NCBI RefSeq assembly: GCF_000521505.1
Contig: NZ_CP003915.1
Location: 3,720,001-3,784,000 of the forward strand
DNA length: 64,000 nt
Direction: 5' to 3'
Source of the DNA: Advenella mimigardefordensis DPN7
GTDB lineage: Bacteria > Pseudomonadota > Gammaproteobacteria > Burkholderiales > Burkholderiaceae_B
This document shows positions 8,235 to 17,058 of the stretch, one piece after another. Numbering within the stretch: the first letter of the stretch is position 1; each line of letters starts with the position of its first letter. A model generated the notes under the pieces. It had not been told where the DNA came from, made no database searches, and worked only from the letters and a program-made list of their open reading frames with translations. A program made the translations under genes and the position numbers.

Positions 8235-9386
8235 TTACTCGTTTTCCAGCTTCCATTTACCACCCAGCAAGCGAACTACAACTCGTGCCCGTTCATCCGT
8301 GCCGAAAGGGCTCCCGCGCTTATAGTTATATACACCATGCGTTCCCGCCAACTCATGTGTCCTGAAAATGGCCTCCATCACTGCCTGTCGATAAGCAGGT
8401 GTTCCCGGTTCTGCGTGTGCCTGTGCCTCAGCAGTTGCCGACACGAGCAACAGCCATGCGTCATAGGACCATGCAGAAAATACGTCTGGCGTGCCCTTGG
8501 GGAACGCCGCAGCAAATGCATCGCGGTAGGCCAGTGCCACTCTCTTTACCGGATTGGCATCCGGTAACTGCTCCGCAACCGTCACCGGACCGGTAGGCGC
8601 AAGAATATCGTCGCCCGCCCTACCTACAACACGAATGAAATCGCTATTGATCAAACCGTGCGTACCATAGACCTTGCCCTTGTAGCCGAGCTTTTTCAGT
8701 TCCAGGTAGGGTAGCGCCGCCGGCGTACCCGAGGTTCCCGCCAAAATGGCATCGGGCTTTCTAGCGCGGATTTTCAACATCTGGCCAGTGACCGATGCAT
8801 CCGTGCGTGAATAACGTTCGTCATTTAGCAGTTCTATCCCAACCTGTGCCGCGTGCTTTTTCAATGCGTCATAGGCCAGATCCCCCCATGCATCCGAAAA
8901 CCCAATATAGGACACGGTTTTCACGCCATGGGCTTTCATGTGATCGACCACCGCATTGATCATCAATTCGGTTGGCTGAGCGACACTCACCATCCATTCA
9001 GCCGTGGCCGGCGACACATTGGCAACCGGCGAGATGGCAATGAATGGGACCTTGCTTTCGTTTGCTACGGCGGCGATGGCCATGGTACCCGGCACGCCCG
9101 ACGTTCCCATCAGCACATCCACCTGGTCCTCATTGATCAGCTTGCGGGCATTGCGCGCTGCGGTAGCGGGATCAGACGCATCATCCAGACGGATTAATTT
9201 GATATCGGCATCTGCCGATTTTCCTATCGCCTTGTGCCCGGCTATCACGCCATTGGCATACGGAATCCCGAGAGACGAAATGGGCCCAGACAATGACGAA
9301 ATAAATCCGACCGTGACGGTTTTTGCAAACGTTGCCGCCGAGGTACACATACCGACAGCAAAGACAATCGTTGACAGCAGCCTCAT
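8235..9386 (-). CDS. Periplasmic substrate-binding protein, LivK family (copy 2)
   Basis: A paralogue of the preceding receptor, 383 residues. The frame is open 39 bases further upstream, but AGGAGGAAC sits directly before the ATG at 9386, which also begins a normal signal peptide (MRLLSTIVFAVG ... ATFA-KTVTV). It shares the GFISSLSGP start, YIGFSDAWGDL, the APTGPVTVAEQLP segment and the C-terminal AGTHGVYNYKRG with copy 1. Divergence between the copies suggests different ligand preference (inference). It is the first transporter gene behind the catabolic genes. Confidence 0.9.
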   Translation of the reverse strand: MRLLSTIVFAVGMCTSAATFAKTVTVGFISSLSGPISSLGIPYANGVIAGHKAIGKSADADIKLIRLDDASDPATAARNARKLINEDQVDVLMGTSGVPGTMAIAAVANESKVPFIAISPVANVSPATAEWMVSVAQPTELMINAVVDHMKAHGVKTVSYIGFSDAWGDLAYDALKKHAAQVGIELLNDERYSRTDASVTGQMLKIRARKPDAILAGTSGTPAALPYLELKKLGYKGKVYGTHGLINSDFIRVVGRAGDDILAPTGPVTVAEQLPDANPVKRVALAYRDAFAAAFPKGTPDVFSAWSYDAWLLLVSATAEAQAHAEPGTPAYRQAVMEAIFRTHELAGTHGVYNYKRGSPFGTDERARVVVRLLGGKWKLENE

Positions 9387-9474
9387 TGTTCCTCCTGTTT
9401 GATCAACATGAAAACAAGCGATCAAAAAAATGAATATCGAGCTTCAGACAATCACACCTGAAATACGCCGAACC

Positions 9475-10206
9475 TTAAATCGTAATCGAGCCGATACTGC
9501 TGCCCCCGCACACATACAGCACCTGTCCGGTCACAAAGCCGGCGGCAGCACCGCAAAAAAATGTCACCGCCTGGGCAACGTCATCCGGCAGGCCGATACG
9601 CCCCACCGGAATGGCCGCAGCCAGTGATTGCTCGCGCTGGCTGCCCGCTTCAATCACGTCGTAAAACATATCCGACGCTATCGGGCCGGGCGCCACCACA
9701 TTGACCGTGATGCCAAATCCAGCCAGCTCCAGCGCCCAGGTCCTGCCCATTCCGATCATGCCGGCCTTGGTCGCTGCGTACGCAGTGCGTGTCTGCAAGC
9801 CGAGCGCGCCACGAGATGAAATGAGTACAATGCGCCCGTATTTTTTTTTCTTCATTGACGGAATAAAAGCCTGGGTCAGTGCCAGCGCACTGGTCAAATG
9901 CAACTGTGCAAGCGCATCCATATCTTCATCGCTCACCTGCTCAAGCAGATTGGGACGGATTACCCCGGCGTTATGCACAAAATGCGTCACCGGATAGCCG
10001 GCTGCCAGCTCGCGCGCGACCTCCCGGACGGCCTTGCGGTCAAGCAGATCCACGCACCTGCTCTGCAACCGGGGGTGGCTGAAGTCGGGCGCTCGTCGCG
10101 CCAGCGAAATCACTTCCATACCTTGCTCAAGTAAAGAAGTGCATATGGCAGCACCGATACCCGCGCTACCTCCCGTTACGACTGCGACTTCGCGTTCTAT
10201 CGCCAT
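9475..10206 (-). CDS. SDR family oxidoreductase (FabG-like)
   Basis: A 243-residue classical short-chain dehydrogenase. The NAD(P) motif TGGSAGIG is at residues 11-18, HNAG replaces NNAG, the catalytic serine lies in LISSRGA and YAATK supplies Tyr and Lys, so it should be active. It is part of the auxin-type catabolic operon, between the cyclase gene and the receptors. A plausible role is redox chemistry on a hydroxylated oxindole intermediate, but the substrate is not shown by sequence. GGAG precedes the ATG. Confidence 0.85.
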   Translation of the reverse strand: MAIEREVAVVTGGSAGIGAAICTSLLEQGMEVISLARRAPDFSHPRLQSRCVDLLDRKAVREVARELAAGYPVTHFVHNAGVIRPNLLEQVSDEDMDALAQLHLTSALALTQAFIPSMKKKKYGRIVLISSRGALGLQTRTAYAATKAGMIGMGRTWALELAGFGITVNVVAPGPIASDMFYDVIEAGSQREQSLAAAIPVGRIGLPDDVAQAVTFFCGAAAGFVTGQVLYVCGGSSIGSITI

Positions 10207-10279
10207 TGATTTCTCCGTAAATCCCTATGCATGTCATCCGTCATGATTTCCTGCTGTACACCCTCGTGTTGGCATACCG

Positions 10280-11056
10280 CTACTGTTCCACCAATGCCAG
10301 TACGCGCAAGGGGCTACCCGAACCGCGACGAATTTTCAGGGGAGCAGAAAAGATCATTGCGCCAACTGCGGGAAGCTGATCCAGATTGGTCATGCACTGT
10401 AAACCATACCGATTATTGCCGTGCATGTAATAGTGGCATGGGAATGGCGGATCCAGATGCTGCGCCTGGCCTGCATCCGTGCCGACCGATTCGGTCCCAA
10501 AGCCGTGCACATCGCGCTCGCGAATTAACCATGGCACCACCTCGGCATCCGGCCCCGGCGAATGCGCCCCGTCCTCCTGCATATTCAGATACGCTGCGGG
10601 CTTTTCCCGTTTGGACCAATCAGTACGCATAAACACCCAGGAGCGAGCTGCAATCCTGCCGTGCTCTTTTTCCCATTCGAGCACTTTGTCGATCGTCAGC
10701 AGATAATCGGCGGAAACGGCCGACTCGGCAGAACAATCAATGACGCAGGCATGGGCAATAAACGCCTGCGGATCAATGGTATCCACAGTATTGTCCGGCT
10801 GGTCTTTGCCACTAACCCAATGCGCAGGCGCATCAAAATGGGTACCTGTGTGCTCGGAGCAGGAAAAGTTGTTCCAGTACCAACCCGGGCCACGCTCATC
10901 GTAACGTGAGATTTCCTCAATGCGAAACGGCCATGCCTGTCCCATTTCCGGAGGAAGCACAATCGTCGGAAACTCCGGTGTCAACGTTTCCGTCAAATCA
11001 ACAATCTTTATTTTTCCCGAGGCAAGTGCGCCCATGAGTTCTACCAATACCGTCAT
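10280..11056 (-). CDS. Cyclase-family metal-dependent hydrolase, probable isatin hydrolase
   Basis: A 258-residue protein of the cyclase superfamily, which includes kynurenine formamidase and isatin hydrolase. The metal-binding signature is present as HTGTHFDAPAHW. The start at 11056 is preferred over an in-frame codon 24 bases upstream because AAGGGAG precedes it. Family members hydrolyse amide bonds of N-formylkynurenine or of the isatin ring with Mn or Zn. In an indole-acetate pathway that runs through dioxindole compounds, opening of isatin to isatinate is the best fit (inference). N-formyl hydrolysis is the alternative. Confidence 0.8.
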   Translation of the reverse strand: MTVLVELMGALASGKIKIVDLTETLTPEFPTIVLPPEMGQAWPFRIEEISRYDERGPGWYWNNFSCSEHTGTHFDAPAHWVSGKDQPDNTVDTIDPQAFIAHACVIDCSAESAVSADYLLTIDKVLEWEKEHGRIAARSWVFMRTDWSKREKPAAYLNMQEDGAHSPGPDAEVVPWLIRERDVHGFGTESVGTDAGQAQHLDPPFPCHYYMHGNNRYGLQCMTNLDQLPAVGAMIFSAPLKIRRGSGSPLRVLALVEQ

Positions 11057-11076
11057 TGCTTTCTCCCTTGTCAATC

Positions 11077-12324
11077 TCAATTGCCGCTTGCCAGTTCACG
11101 TTCCAGCGCCTTGGCATTACTACGCAACCGTTCCCTGATGTCATTTGCCACGTCACCAACGTAAACATCTTCCAGCCCGTTTGCCAAGCCCTGCACAATC
11201 TGTCGGGCAATCTGGGCCGGTGCGACCCGTGGTGGGGGTGTCGTCTGTTCCCATTCGTAATCCACCGGACCGGTAAATACGTTCATGACTCTGATGCCGA
11301 CCGTTTGTAACTCTGCACGCAGACAATGGGACAAAGACAAGCCACCTGCCTGAGCAGCAGACCAGACCCCGCGGCTGGGCAAGCTCGCCAGGGCATGAAT
11401 GGAAAATATATTGACCCATGCCGAGGCGCTGTTAGCACCATCGGCCGCCCGGCCCGCCATCGCTCCGCCAAATGTCTGAGCCAGGCGCAGCAACCCCAGG
11501 CAACTCACATTGAACATGTCGCTTGCTGTGCTGACATTGTTGGTGCCCAGCATGCCCCCGTCTCGCAACAGGTCTGCCGTATTGATCAGTACATCTACCT
11601 TGCCGCCAATTTCTGCCGCCACCCGCTCCAGCGAATCGCTATCGGTCACGTCCATGGCATGAACCTGGATCCTGCTATCGGCCAGCAGGCTATTGAACGC
11701 GGCACAAGGTCGCCATGGTTGTTGGTCACCGACAAAAATGATCGATGCATCGGTCTGCAGCAACGCCCCTATCATGGCCATCCCCAATGCCGACTTACCG
11801 TCAGTCACCAGCACACGTCGGAACTTCACATCATTGGTCATTTCTCGCATCATCGGATCATCCAGGTAATGAGGGGGTAACACCGGGGGTAAGGCAAACA
11901 AGGCGGCGTTGCCGCTTCTGTCCAGTTTCATTTCCAGTTGCACCGGCGTACCCTCTTCGCAGGCAGGATGCACATGAGCGATCACTACCGGGCCAGCTGT
12001 CATATGCACCGTACCAATGCGCCAGGGCAAACGCTCCCTGAAATACACATCATTACTGTGATGCAGCACCGTTGTAGCCACTAGTGTGGCGCGGCGATCC
12101 ACTTCAGACCACTGCAGCCGATGCGACAGACAGTACCCACACACATCGCGCGGTGGATACTGAATCTTGCTGCATTCCTGACACACTTGTAATTCAAATC
12201 TGCCTTCCGCTGCCGCTCGCGTCATGCCATGAAAAGTACGGCTGCGCGCTGCCGCAGGCAAGGTTGGCTGGCGCGTGCGCTCAACTGGATTCTTTCTTGC
12301 CGGCTTGCGTAAAGGGACTGTCAT
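11077..12324 (-). CDS. DUF35 OB-fold protein fused to a degenerate SDR domain
   Basis: A 415-residue fusion. Residues ~30-150 are a DUF35 zinc-ribbon/OB-fold unit with C48, C51, C62 and C65 in CQECSKIQYPPRDVCGYC. Residues ~165-400 resemble a short-chain dehydrogenase, but the glycine motif reads TDGKSALG, NNAG is NTAD, and the YxxxK pair is W321 and Q325, so catalysis is unlikely. The start at 12324 overlaps the thiolase-like gene by 4 bases (ATGA); the longer upstream frame is a shadow of that gene. DUF35 proteins normally form a complex with a thiolase-fold partner, here its direct neighbour. Confidence 0.85.
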   Translation of the reverse strand: MTVPLRKPARKNPVERTRQPTLPAAARSRTFHGMTRAAAEGRFELQVCQECSKIQYPPRDVCGYCLSHRLQWSEVDRRATLVATTVLHHSNDVYFRERLPWRIGTVHMTAGPVVIAHVHPACEEGTPVQLEMKLDRSGNAALFALPPVLPPHYLDDPMMREMTNDVKFRRVLVTDGKSALGMAMIGALLQTDASIIFVGDQQPWRPCAAFNSLLADSRIQVHAMDVTDSDSLERVAAEIGGKVDVLINTADLLRDGGMLGTNNVSTASDMFNVSCLGLLRLAQTFGGAMAGRAADGANSASAWVNIFSIHALASLPSRGVWSAAQAGGLSLSHCLRAELQTVGIRVMNVFTGPVDYEWEQTTPPPRVAPAQIARQIVQGLANGLEDVYVGDVANDIRERLRSNAKALERELASGN

Positions 12325-13496
12325 GCCGACGCTCCACTTTGCAGGATCGCAGCTGCCGTACACAGACCACGATCGTAATTGATCATTCCAAATCCACTGA
12401 CCATGCCGATGCGCGCATTGGCAATCTGCGTCCTGTCTGCCCGTCCGGTCAACTGCCTGATAGCCTCGTTCATGCCCAGCGTGCCTCCAGCCGCACCTGC
12501 CTGTCCCACAGACAATTGCCCACCGCAAGTATTGAGCGGGCAGGAACCATCCACGGTAAACGAGTGAGTACGAACAAATTCAGGACCGGCACCTGCCTCG
12601 CAAAAGCCCAGATTTTCCAGCTGCATCATATTGATCACCGGATAATCATCATAGGCCTGCAAAAAATCCATCTCTTCTACGCCAACGCCGGCCTGCTCGT
12701 ACAACGAATCTCTGTCCAATGTCCAGCCGCCACGCGACTGAATCACATCATCCGGCCAGCCGTTATGTCTTTCAATGGTGCCCAGCACGCGCACAAAGGC
12801 AAGACCAAGCCGGCGCGCCTGCGCCTCACTCATCACCAGAAACGCTTCAGCACCCGCACAGGGCATAACGCAATCGAACAGATGAATCGGCTCGGTGATG
12901 GGACGGGCCTGTAAATACTGTTGCATAGTGAGCGGCTTTTTCATCAGCGCATACGGATAGCGCAATGCATTGTCACGCTGAGCCACACACAATTTTCCAA
13001 AGTCCTCTCGTGTTGCACCGCTAGTGTTCATATAGTGGCGGGTGAGCAACGCGAAGCTGGCATTCGGTCCGCCTGCACCGTATGGATAGGTAGCGTCTTG
13101 CGCGAAACGGGAAAACTGTCCAAGCGTCCTGCGAAAGGAGTCAACATGATTGGTATCACCGGTGATCACGGCAACAACACTGGCATCACCCGCCTGTACG
13201 GCCCGTGCCGCACGGCGCAACGCCACTACGGCGCTGGCGCCCCCCATTGGGATATGATCCAGCCAGCGCGGTGACACACCGAAATGCTGGGTCAGGCCCA
13301 CGGCAGAATCGGGTCCCAGACTAAAGCTGGACACGCACAGGCCGTCAACTGCAGACAAAGGCAGGCCAGTGCCATCAAGCAGTCCTTTTAATGCGCGTCC
13401 AAGCCAGTAATGGGCACTCTCGATAGAATACCTGACATACGGTACCGTAACGGGCATGGTCAGCACCACGCCCTCGTAGGATGCAGGCCGGCTCAT
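12321..13496 (-). CDS. Thiolase-fold (SCP2-type) protein without the nucleophilic Cys, possible retro-aldolase
   Basis: A 391-residue thiolase-superfamily protein of the lipid-transfer/SCP2 type. Where thiolases carry the acyl-accepting Cys this protein has MGGASA (84-89); the C-terminal GHPxG-type motif is GQAGAAGG with Gln at 332, while NTCGG (322-326) and the YDDYP segment with Y282 and Y285 remain. Members of this group paired with DUF35 proteins (Ltp2 with ChsH2 in steroid side-chain loss) cleave beta-hydroxyacyl-CoA by retro-aldol chemistry. It overlaps both neighbours by 4 bases. By analogy it may release acetyl-CoA from a hydroxylated indole-acetyl-CoA (inference). Confidence 0.8.
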   Translation of the reverse strand: MSRPASYEGVVLTMPVTVPYVRYSIESAHYWLGRALKGLLDGTGLPLSAVDGLCVSSFSLGPDSAVGLTQHFGVSPRWLDHIPMGGASAVVALRRAARAVQAGDASVVAVITGDTNHVDSFRRTLGQFSRFAQDATYPYGAGGPNASFALLTRHYMNTSGATREDFGKLCVAQRDNALRYPYALMKKPLTMQQYLQARPITEPIHLFDCVMPCAGAEAFLVMSEAQARRLGLAFVRVLGTIERHNGWPDDVIQSRGGWTLDRDSLYEQAGVGVEEMDFLQAYDDYPVINMMQLENLGFCEAGAGPEFVRTHSFTVDGSCPLNTCGGQLSVGQAGAAGGTLGMNEAIRQLTGRADRTQIANARIGMVSGFGMINYDRGLCTAAAILQSGASA

Positions 13497-15175
13497 GCCC
13501 GTCCCCCCGGCTTTTTCAGATGGCAGGTATTGATCGCCTGACCGCCGGAAACCAGTTCAAATGCCAATTGACGCAAGGCGCCACGCTGAATTTTGTTAGT
13601 GGCGGTCAGGGGAAGCTCACTGACAAAACTCACATAGCCCGGCACCTTGTAATAAGCCAGTTGCGATAAGGACCAGATCACCAATTCACTCGCCAGCTGC
13701 GCGGGATCACTCCGGTCCGGTACAGCAGACGACAGAACGACGCACGCCAGCACTTCATCTCCCCTAACCTCATCAGGCACAGCAGCGACAGACACCGCCT
13801 GCACCATAGGATGGCGTGCTAATGCCCCTTCCACCTCGACTGCAGCAATGTTTTCGCCGCTACGGCGGATCACATTCTTCTTGCGATCAACAAAAACCAG
13901 ATAGCCGGCCTCATTCCTGCGCACGATATCCCCGGTTTTAAACCAGCCCTCGTGCCAGGCTGCTTGCGTGGCTGCCGTATCTTTCAGGTAGTGTGAGAAA
14001 AAGCCGAAGCGAGGATTATCACCAGCGTGACACACCCAAAGCTCGCCCTGCTCGCCCGCTTTAACCTCGTCACCTTGTTCATCAACAATGCGAACGCTGA
14101 CGTCATCCCCTTCAATCCCGATACAGCTGGTACCCACAAAGCGAGGTTCCCGGTTTGCCATAATGACCGCGCCGGCGCCGGTTTCTGTCATCGCCCAGGC
14201 CTCCAATAGCGGAAAACCAAAACGCTGTTCAAAGTTTGCATGAAGCTTTTGATCGACCCCGGCACCAAAACCGAAACGAACACAATGTTCCCGGTCTTGC
14301 GAAGAGGCTGGCAGCTTGTCCAGTATGGCAGGCATCACACCCAGGTAATGGACAATCGTTGCACCACTGTCTTTAACCGATAGCCACCAGGAGCGGGGAT
14401 GAAACCGATCCAGCAGAATCAGACAACCTGCACTGAGCACCATCGCCATGACCGAATAGGCCATCGCATTCATATGCACAAGTGGCAAGGGCGTCAACAT
14501 GCGTTCTTCACCCTTGCGGATTTCAGCCAACCCGCCAGTTTGCGCGTACCACTGGCCGGCATGTAGAAAATACAGATTAGACAAGACACAGCCCTTGGGT
14601 TGCCCTGTTGTTCCCGAGGTATAAAGCAAGGCACACTCTGTATCCAGTTTTGGCCCGGAGTAATCACGTTTGTCATTGCGTCGCACCGGCGGCGACTCCT
14701 CAGGTGATATAACGGGTACGGAAAATCCTGCAGCGGCGCCGGCTTCTCGCAACAGACTCTGATGGCTTTCAATAGCAACGACAAGACACACTTCGGAATG
14801 GCTGAGCAGATACTGTAGCTCTGCCAGACGCAGATCCGCGTTCACGGGAACGACCGAGACACCCAGCGCATTCAGGGCGAACCAGTGCAGAAAGAACGAC
14901 AGCCGATTTTCCAGCAGCAATGCCACCCGATCTCCCGACGCATAGCCCGCCGAACGGTAGGCATCACGCCATTGATGCACCTGCGCCAATACCTGGCCAT
15001 AGCTGAACTGGCCAGCACGGGTTCCATATTTCTGGGCGGTCTCTGGCAATACCAGCAGAAAGGGCTTGTCCGGGTTGGCCTTTGCGGTCTGTGCAAAGGC
15101 ATCGTAAACAGTTTGGGCGATCTGAGGAGTCACTGGGCGCTCACATAAACAGCTGAATGCTGCCAAAGGCGGCAT
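13493..15175 (-). CDS. Acyl-CoA ligase (AMP-forming)
   Basis: An ANL-superfamily acid:CoA ligase of ~560 residues. The AMP-binding P-loop reads LLYTSGTTGQPKGCVLSN, the A5-type segment EAWAMTETGAG, the hinge region GWFKTGDIVRRNEAGYLVFVDRKKNVIRRSGENIA, and the catalytic lysine lies in TATNKIQRGALR. The start is uncertain: ATG at 15175, TTG at 15193 or GTG at 15130; the first two overlap the dioxygenase beta gene. In context it would activate the oxygenated indole-acetate to its CoA ester before the thiolase-fold protein acts (inference). Confidence 0.88.
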   Translation of the reverse strand: MPPLAAFSCLCERPVTPQIAQTVYDAFAQTAKANPDKPFLLVLPETAQKYGTRAGQFSYGQVLAQVHQWRDAYRSAGYASGDRVALLLENRLSFFLHWFALNALGVSVVPVNADLRLAELQYLLSHSEVCLVVAIESHQSLLREAGAAAGFSVPVISPEESPPVRRNDKRDYSGPKLDTECALLYTSGTTGQPKGCVLSNLYFLHAGQWYAQTGGLAEIRKGEERMLTPLPLVHMNAMAYSVMAMVLSAGCLILLDRFHPRSWWLSVKDSGATIVHYLGVMPAILDKLPASSQDREHCVRFGFGAGVDQKLHANFEQRFGFPLLEAWAMTETGAGAVIMANREPRFVGTSCIGIEGDDVSVRIVDEQGDEVKAGEQGELWVCHAGDNPRFGFFSHYLKDTAATQAAWHEGWFKTGDIVRRNEAGYLVFVDRKKNVIRRSGENIAAVEVEGALARHPMVQAVSVAAVPDEVRGDEVLACVVLSSAVPDRSDPAQLASELVIWSLSQLAYYKVPGYVSFVSELPLTATNKIQRGALRQLAFELVSGGQAINTCHLKKPGGRA

Positions 15176-15626
15176 CGGGGTTAACCAGCTCAACTTTTTT
15201 CAAACGAATGCGCAAAACATCTGCTTCATTTACCAGTGTGTGCGTTGACCACCCCGCGTACAAGCGCTGATCGTCCTGGCGAGTCTCGATATAATGAAAC
15301 GCCGTGCGCACCACATAAATGCCATTCTCCGGATCGTGCGCCGGATCATCATGGCTGATCTGTGGTCGCTGCAGCAGATGATGGCAATAGCTCACCGGCT
15401 GCTGCGAAAACGTACGTTTCCCGGTCAACCGCTCGACCCGAACTTTAAGCAACAGCTTATCTTCGTACATCAACGATGACTGTAAGCGCGTTTCGGTTTG
15501 CCCGCGTTGCAGGGGCATCCAGTAATAACCGTCATCGGTAAAGAGCGCTACCCACTGGTCCAGACGCAGCTCATCAATCAGCCGGGCCTCCTGGTAAACG
15601 AAATCGATCACATCCTGTTCATTCAT
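15141..15626 (-). CDS. iadE: Aromatic-ring-hydroxylating dioxygenase beta subunit (IadE-like)
   Basis: A 161-residue small subunit with the SnoaL/NTF2-like fold of Rieske dioxygenases: an N-terminal helix EQDVIDFVYQEARLIDE, FTDDGYYWMPL, and the conserved C-terminal ADVLRIRLKKVEL. It has a structural role in the alpha3-beta3 oxygenase. The ATG overlaps the alpha stop by 4 bases. The symbol is given because iadDE of auxin-degradation loci encode the Rieske alpha and beta subunits and the surrounding genes match; orthology has not been tested. Confidence 0.85.
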   Translation of the reverse strand: MNEQDVIDFVYQEARLIDELRLDQWVALFTDDGYYWMPLQRGQTETRLQSSLMYEDKLLLKVRVERLTGKRTFSQQPVSYCHHLLQRPQISHDDPAHDPENGIYVVRTAFHYIETRQDDQRLYAGWSTHTLVNEADVLRIRLKKVELVNPDAAFGSIQLFM

Positions 15627-16975
15627 ATGCCAACCCCTTCATTCTGTGCAGGCTTGATAAACCGCAGCCAGGTCCGATACTGATTGCGCATCTGCCATTC
15701 GCTGGTGCCCTGAGTGACAACGTTGCGTTGCCCTGCCTCTGCCGGATCATACAAACGAGCAAAATTGACCCACTCGTGGCTGCGCGCATGCAACACTTCC
15801 TGCGATCGCTCATACATTTCCAGGTCGTCATGCCCGACGACAGAAGTGGGCGCATTGATCAGCCGGTTGTACATCAGGCTGCGCTCAAACAGCAGATCGG
15901 GCGCGCCCACCAGCCGGAATGTCCAGGATTCCACCATTGTGGTGCCGGCAGAAAGCGGTTTGAACAGGCGCAACGTTTGTATGGGCCCCTTGACCAGAAT
16001 ATTGGGAAAATAGACTGTGTTGTGGCGGACGTCGCCCAGAATTTGAGCCGCGCGCTCCTCGCCATAGGCCGCGCTCATGGCATCCCAGTAGCCCGGAATA
16101 TCCGAATAGGCAGCGTGAATTGAATCGCTCACACCGGTATGACCGTGACCGTTCTCCCATACCTGAATACCCATTTTGTCAAAAAATTCGTACGACGACA
16201 TAAAGGGTGCGAAAAGTTCCACCGCCATCGGTTTAGGTGTCCCTGCCGGCGCCTCTTCCCATACATGCACAGCCGTGCCGGCCGATGATTCATGCGCCAC
16301 CATGGGGTGACAGGTGTCGGTCTGATTGTCCACCAGCATTTTCCAATTGCATTTGTGAACATAGCGAAAAATCCCACCCTCGACCTGCAGCTTTCCCGTA
16401 GGTGAGCGGTCAATCATATTGTCAATTGTGGACAGCGATTCTCCGAAGAAATCCTCAAAAGACACGCCTTCACTGTTCAGTCTGCAAAAAATGAACCCGC
16501 GGTAGTCGTGCACATTGTCAACCGCAACCATCCCTTTGGCGGCATCGCAGGTATCAAGCCCGGCATTTTCGTAACCGCTTTTGAGTGGGATCGCCAGAAT
16601 TTTTCCATCAGTGCGGAATGTCCACGCATGATAGGGACAGCGAAAGAATTTCCCGGTATTGCCACAGACATCACCTGCCACTTTCACTCCGCGATGGGGG
16701 CAGCGATTATAGAGTACCTTGATGGATTTATCGGTGTGACGCACCATCACAACCGGCTCATTGCCTACCGTTGTCGTATAGTAGTCACCTACATTCGGTA
16801 TCTGGCTTTCATGGCCCACAAAAACCCAGGTGGACGCAAAAAGATTCGCCATTTCCAGATCGAAGACGTCTTCGTCAATATAAAGATCCCGGTGCACCTC
16901 GCGCTCGCGTACCAGCGCCTGCACCGCCTCAGGATTCTGTTTGTAATTGTTCGCAGACTTTCCGGCTGACATCAT
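15623..16975 (-). CDS. iadD: Rieske non-heme iron dioxygenase alpha subunit (IadD-like)
   Basis: The 450-residue catalytic subunit. The Rieske [2Fe-2S] ligands are C92, H94, C113 and H116 (CPHRG and CPYHAW). The mononuclear iron site follows as D220-x2-H223-x4-H228 in NQTDTCHPMVAHE, with D220 placed to bridge electrons between subunits. GGAG precedes a double ATG. In characterised iad loci the homologous pair is necessary and sufficient for indole-3-acetate degradation, giving dioxindole-type products; the assignment here rests on neighbourhood and order rather than alignment. Other aromatic acids remain possible substrates. Confidence 0.88.
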   Translation of the reverse strand: MMSAGKSANNYKQNPEAVQALVREREVHRDLYIDEDVFDLEMANLFASTWVFVGHESQIPNVGDYYTTTVGNEPVVMVRHTDKSIKVLYNRCPHRGVKVAGDVCGNTGKFFRCPYHAWTFRTDGKILAIPLKSGYENAGLDTCDAAKGMVAVDNVHDYRGFIFCRLNSEGVSFEDFFGESLSTIDNMIDRSPTGKLQVEGGIFRYVHKCNWKMLVDNQTDTCHPMVAHESSAGTAVHVWEEAPAGTPKPMAVELFAPFMSSYEFFDKMGIQVWENGHGHTGVSDSIHAAYSDIPGYWDAMSAAYGEERAAQILGDVRHNTVYFPNILVKGPIQTLRLFKPLSAGTTMVESWTFRLVGAPDLLFERSLMYNRLINAPTSVVGHDDLEMYERSQEVLHARSHEWVNFARLYDPAEAGQRNVVTQGTSEWQMRNQYRTWLRFIKPAQNEGVGI

Positions 16976-17058
16976 CGTTTACTCCATCAGAAATATTTTT
17001 CTTCCACTACTGCATGACAATTGTCATTGCAAACAGGCTAACTGCCATGTTGGTGCCT

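Noticed and set aside
12321..13496. Ordinary acetyl-CoA acetyltransferase activity
   Set aside because: The nucleophilic Cys position is occupied by Gly/Ala, so classical thiolysis is not expected.
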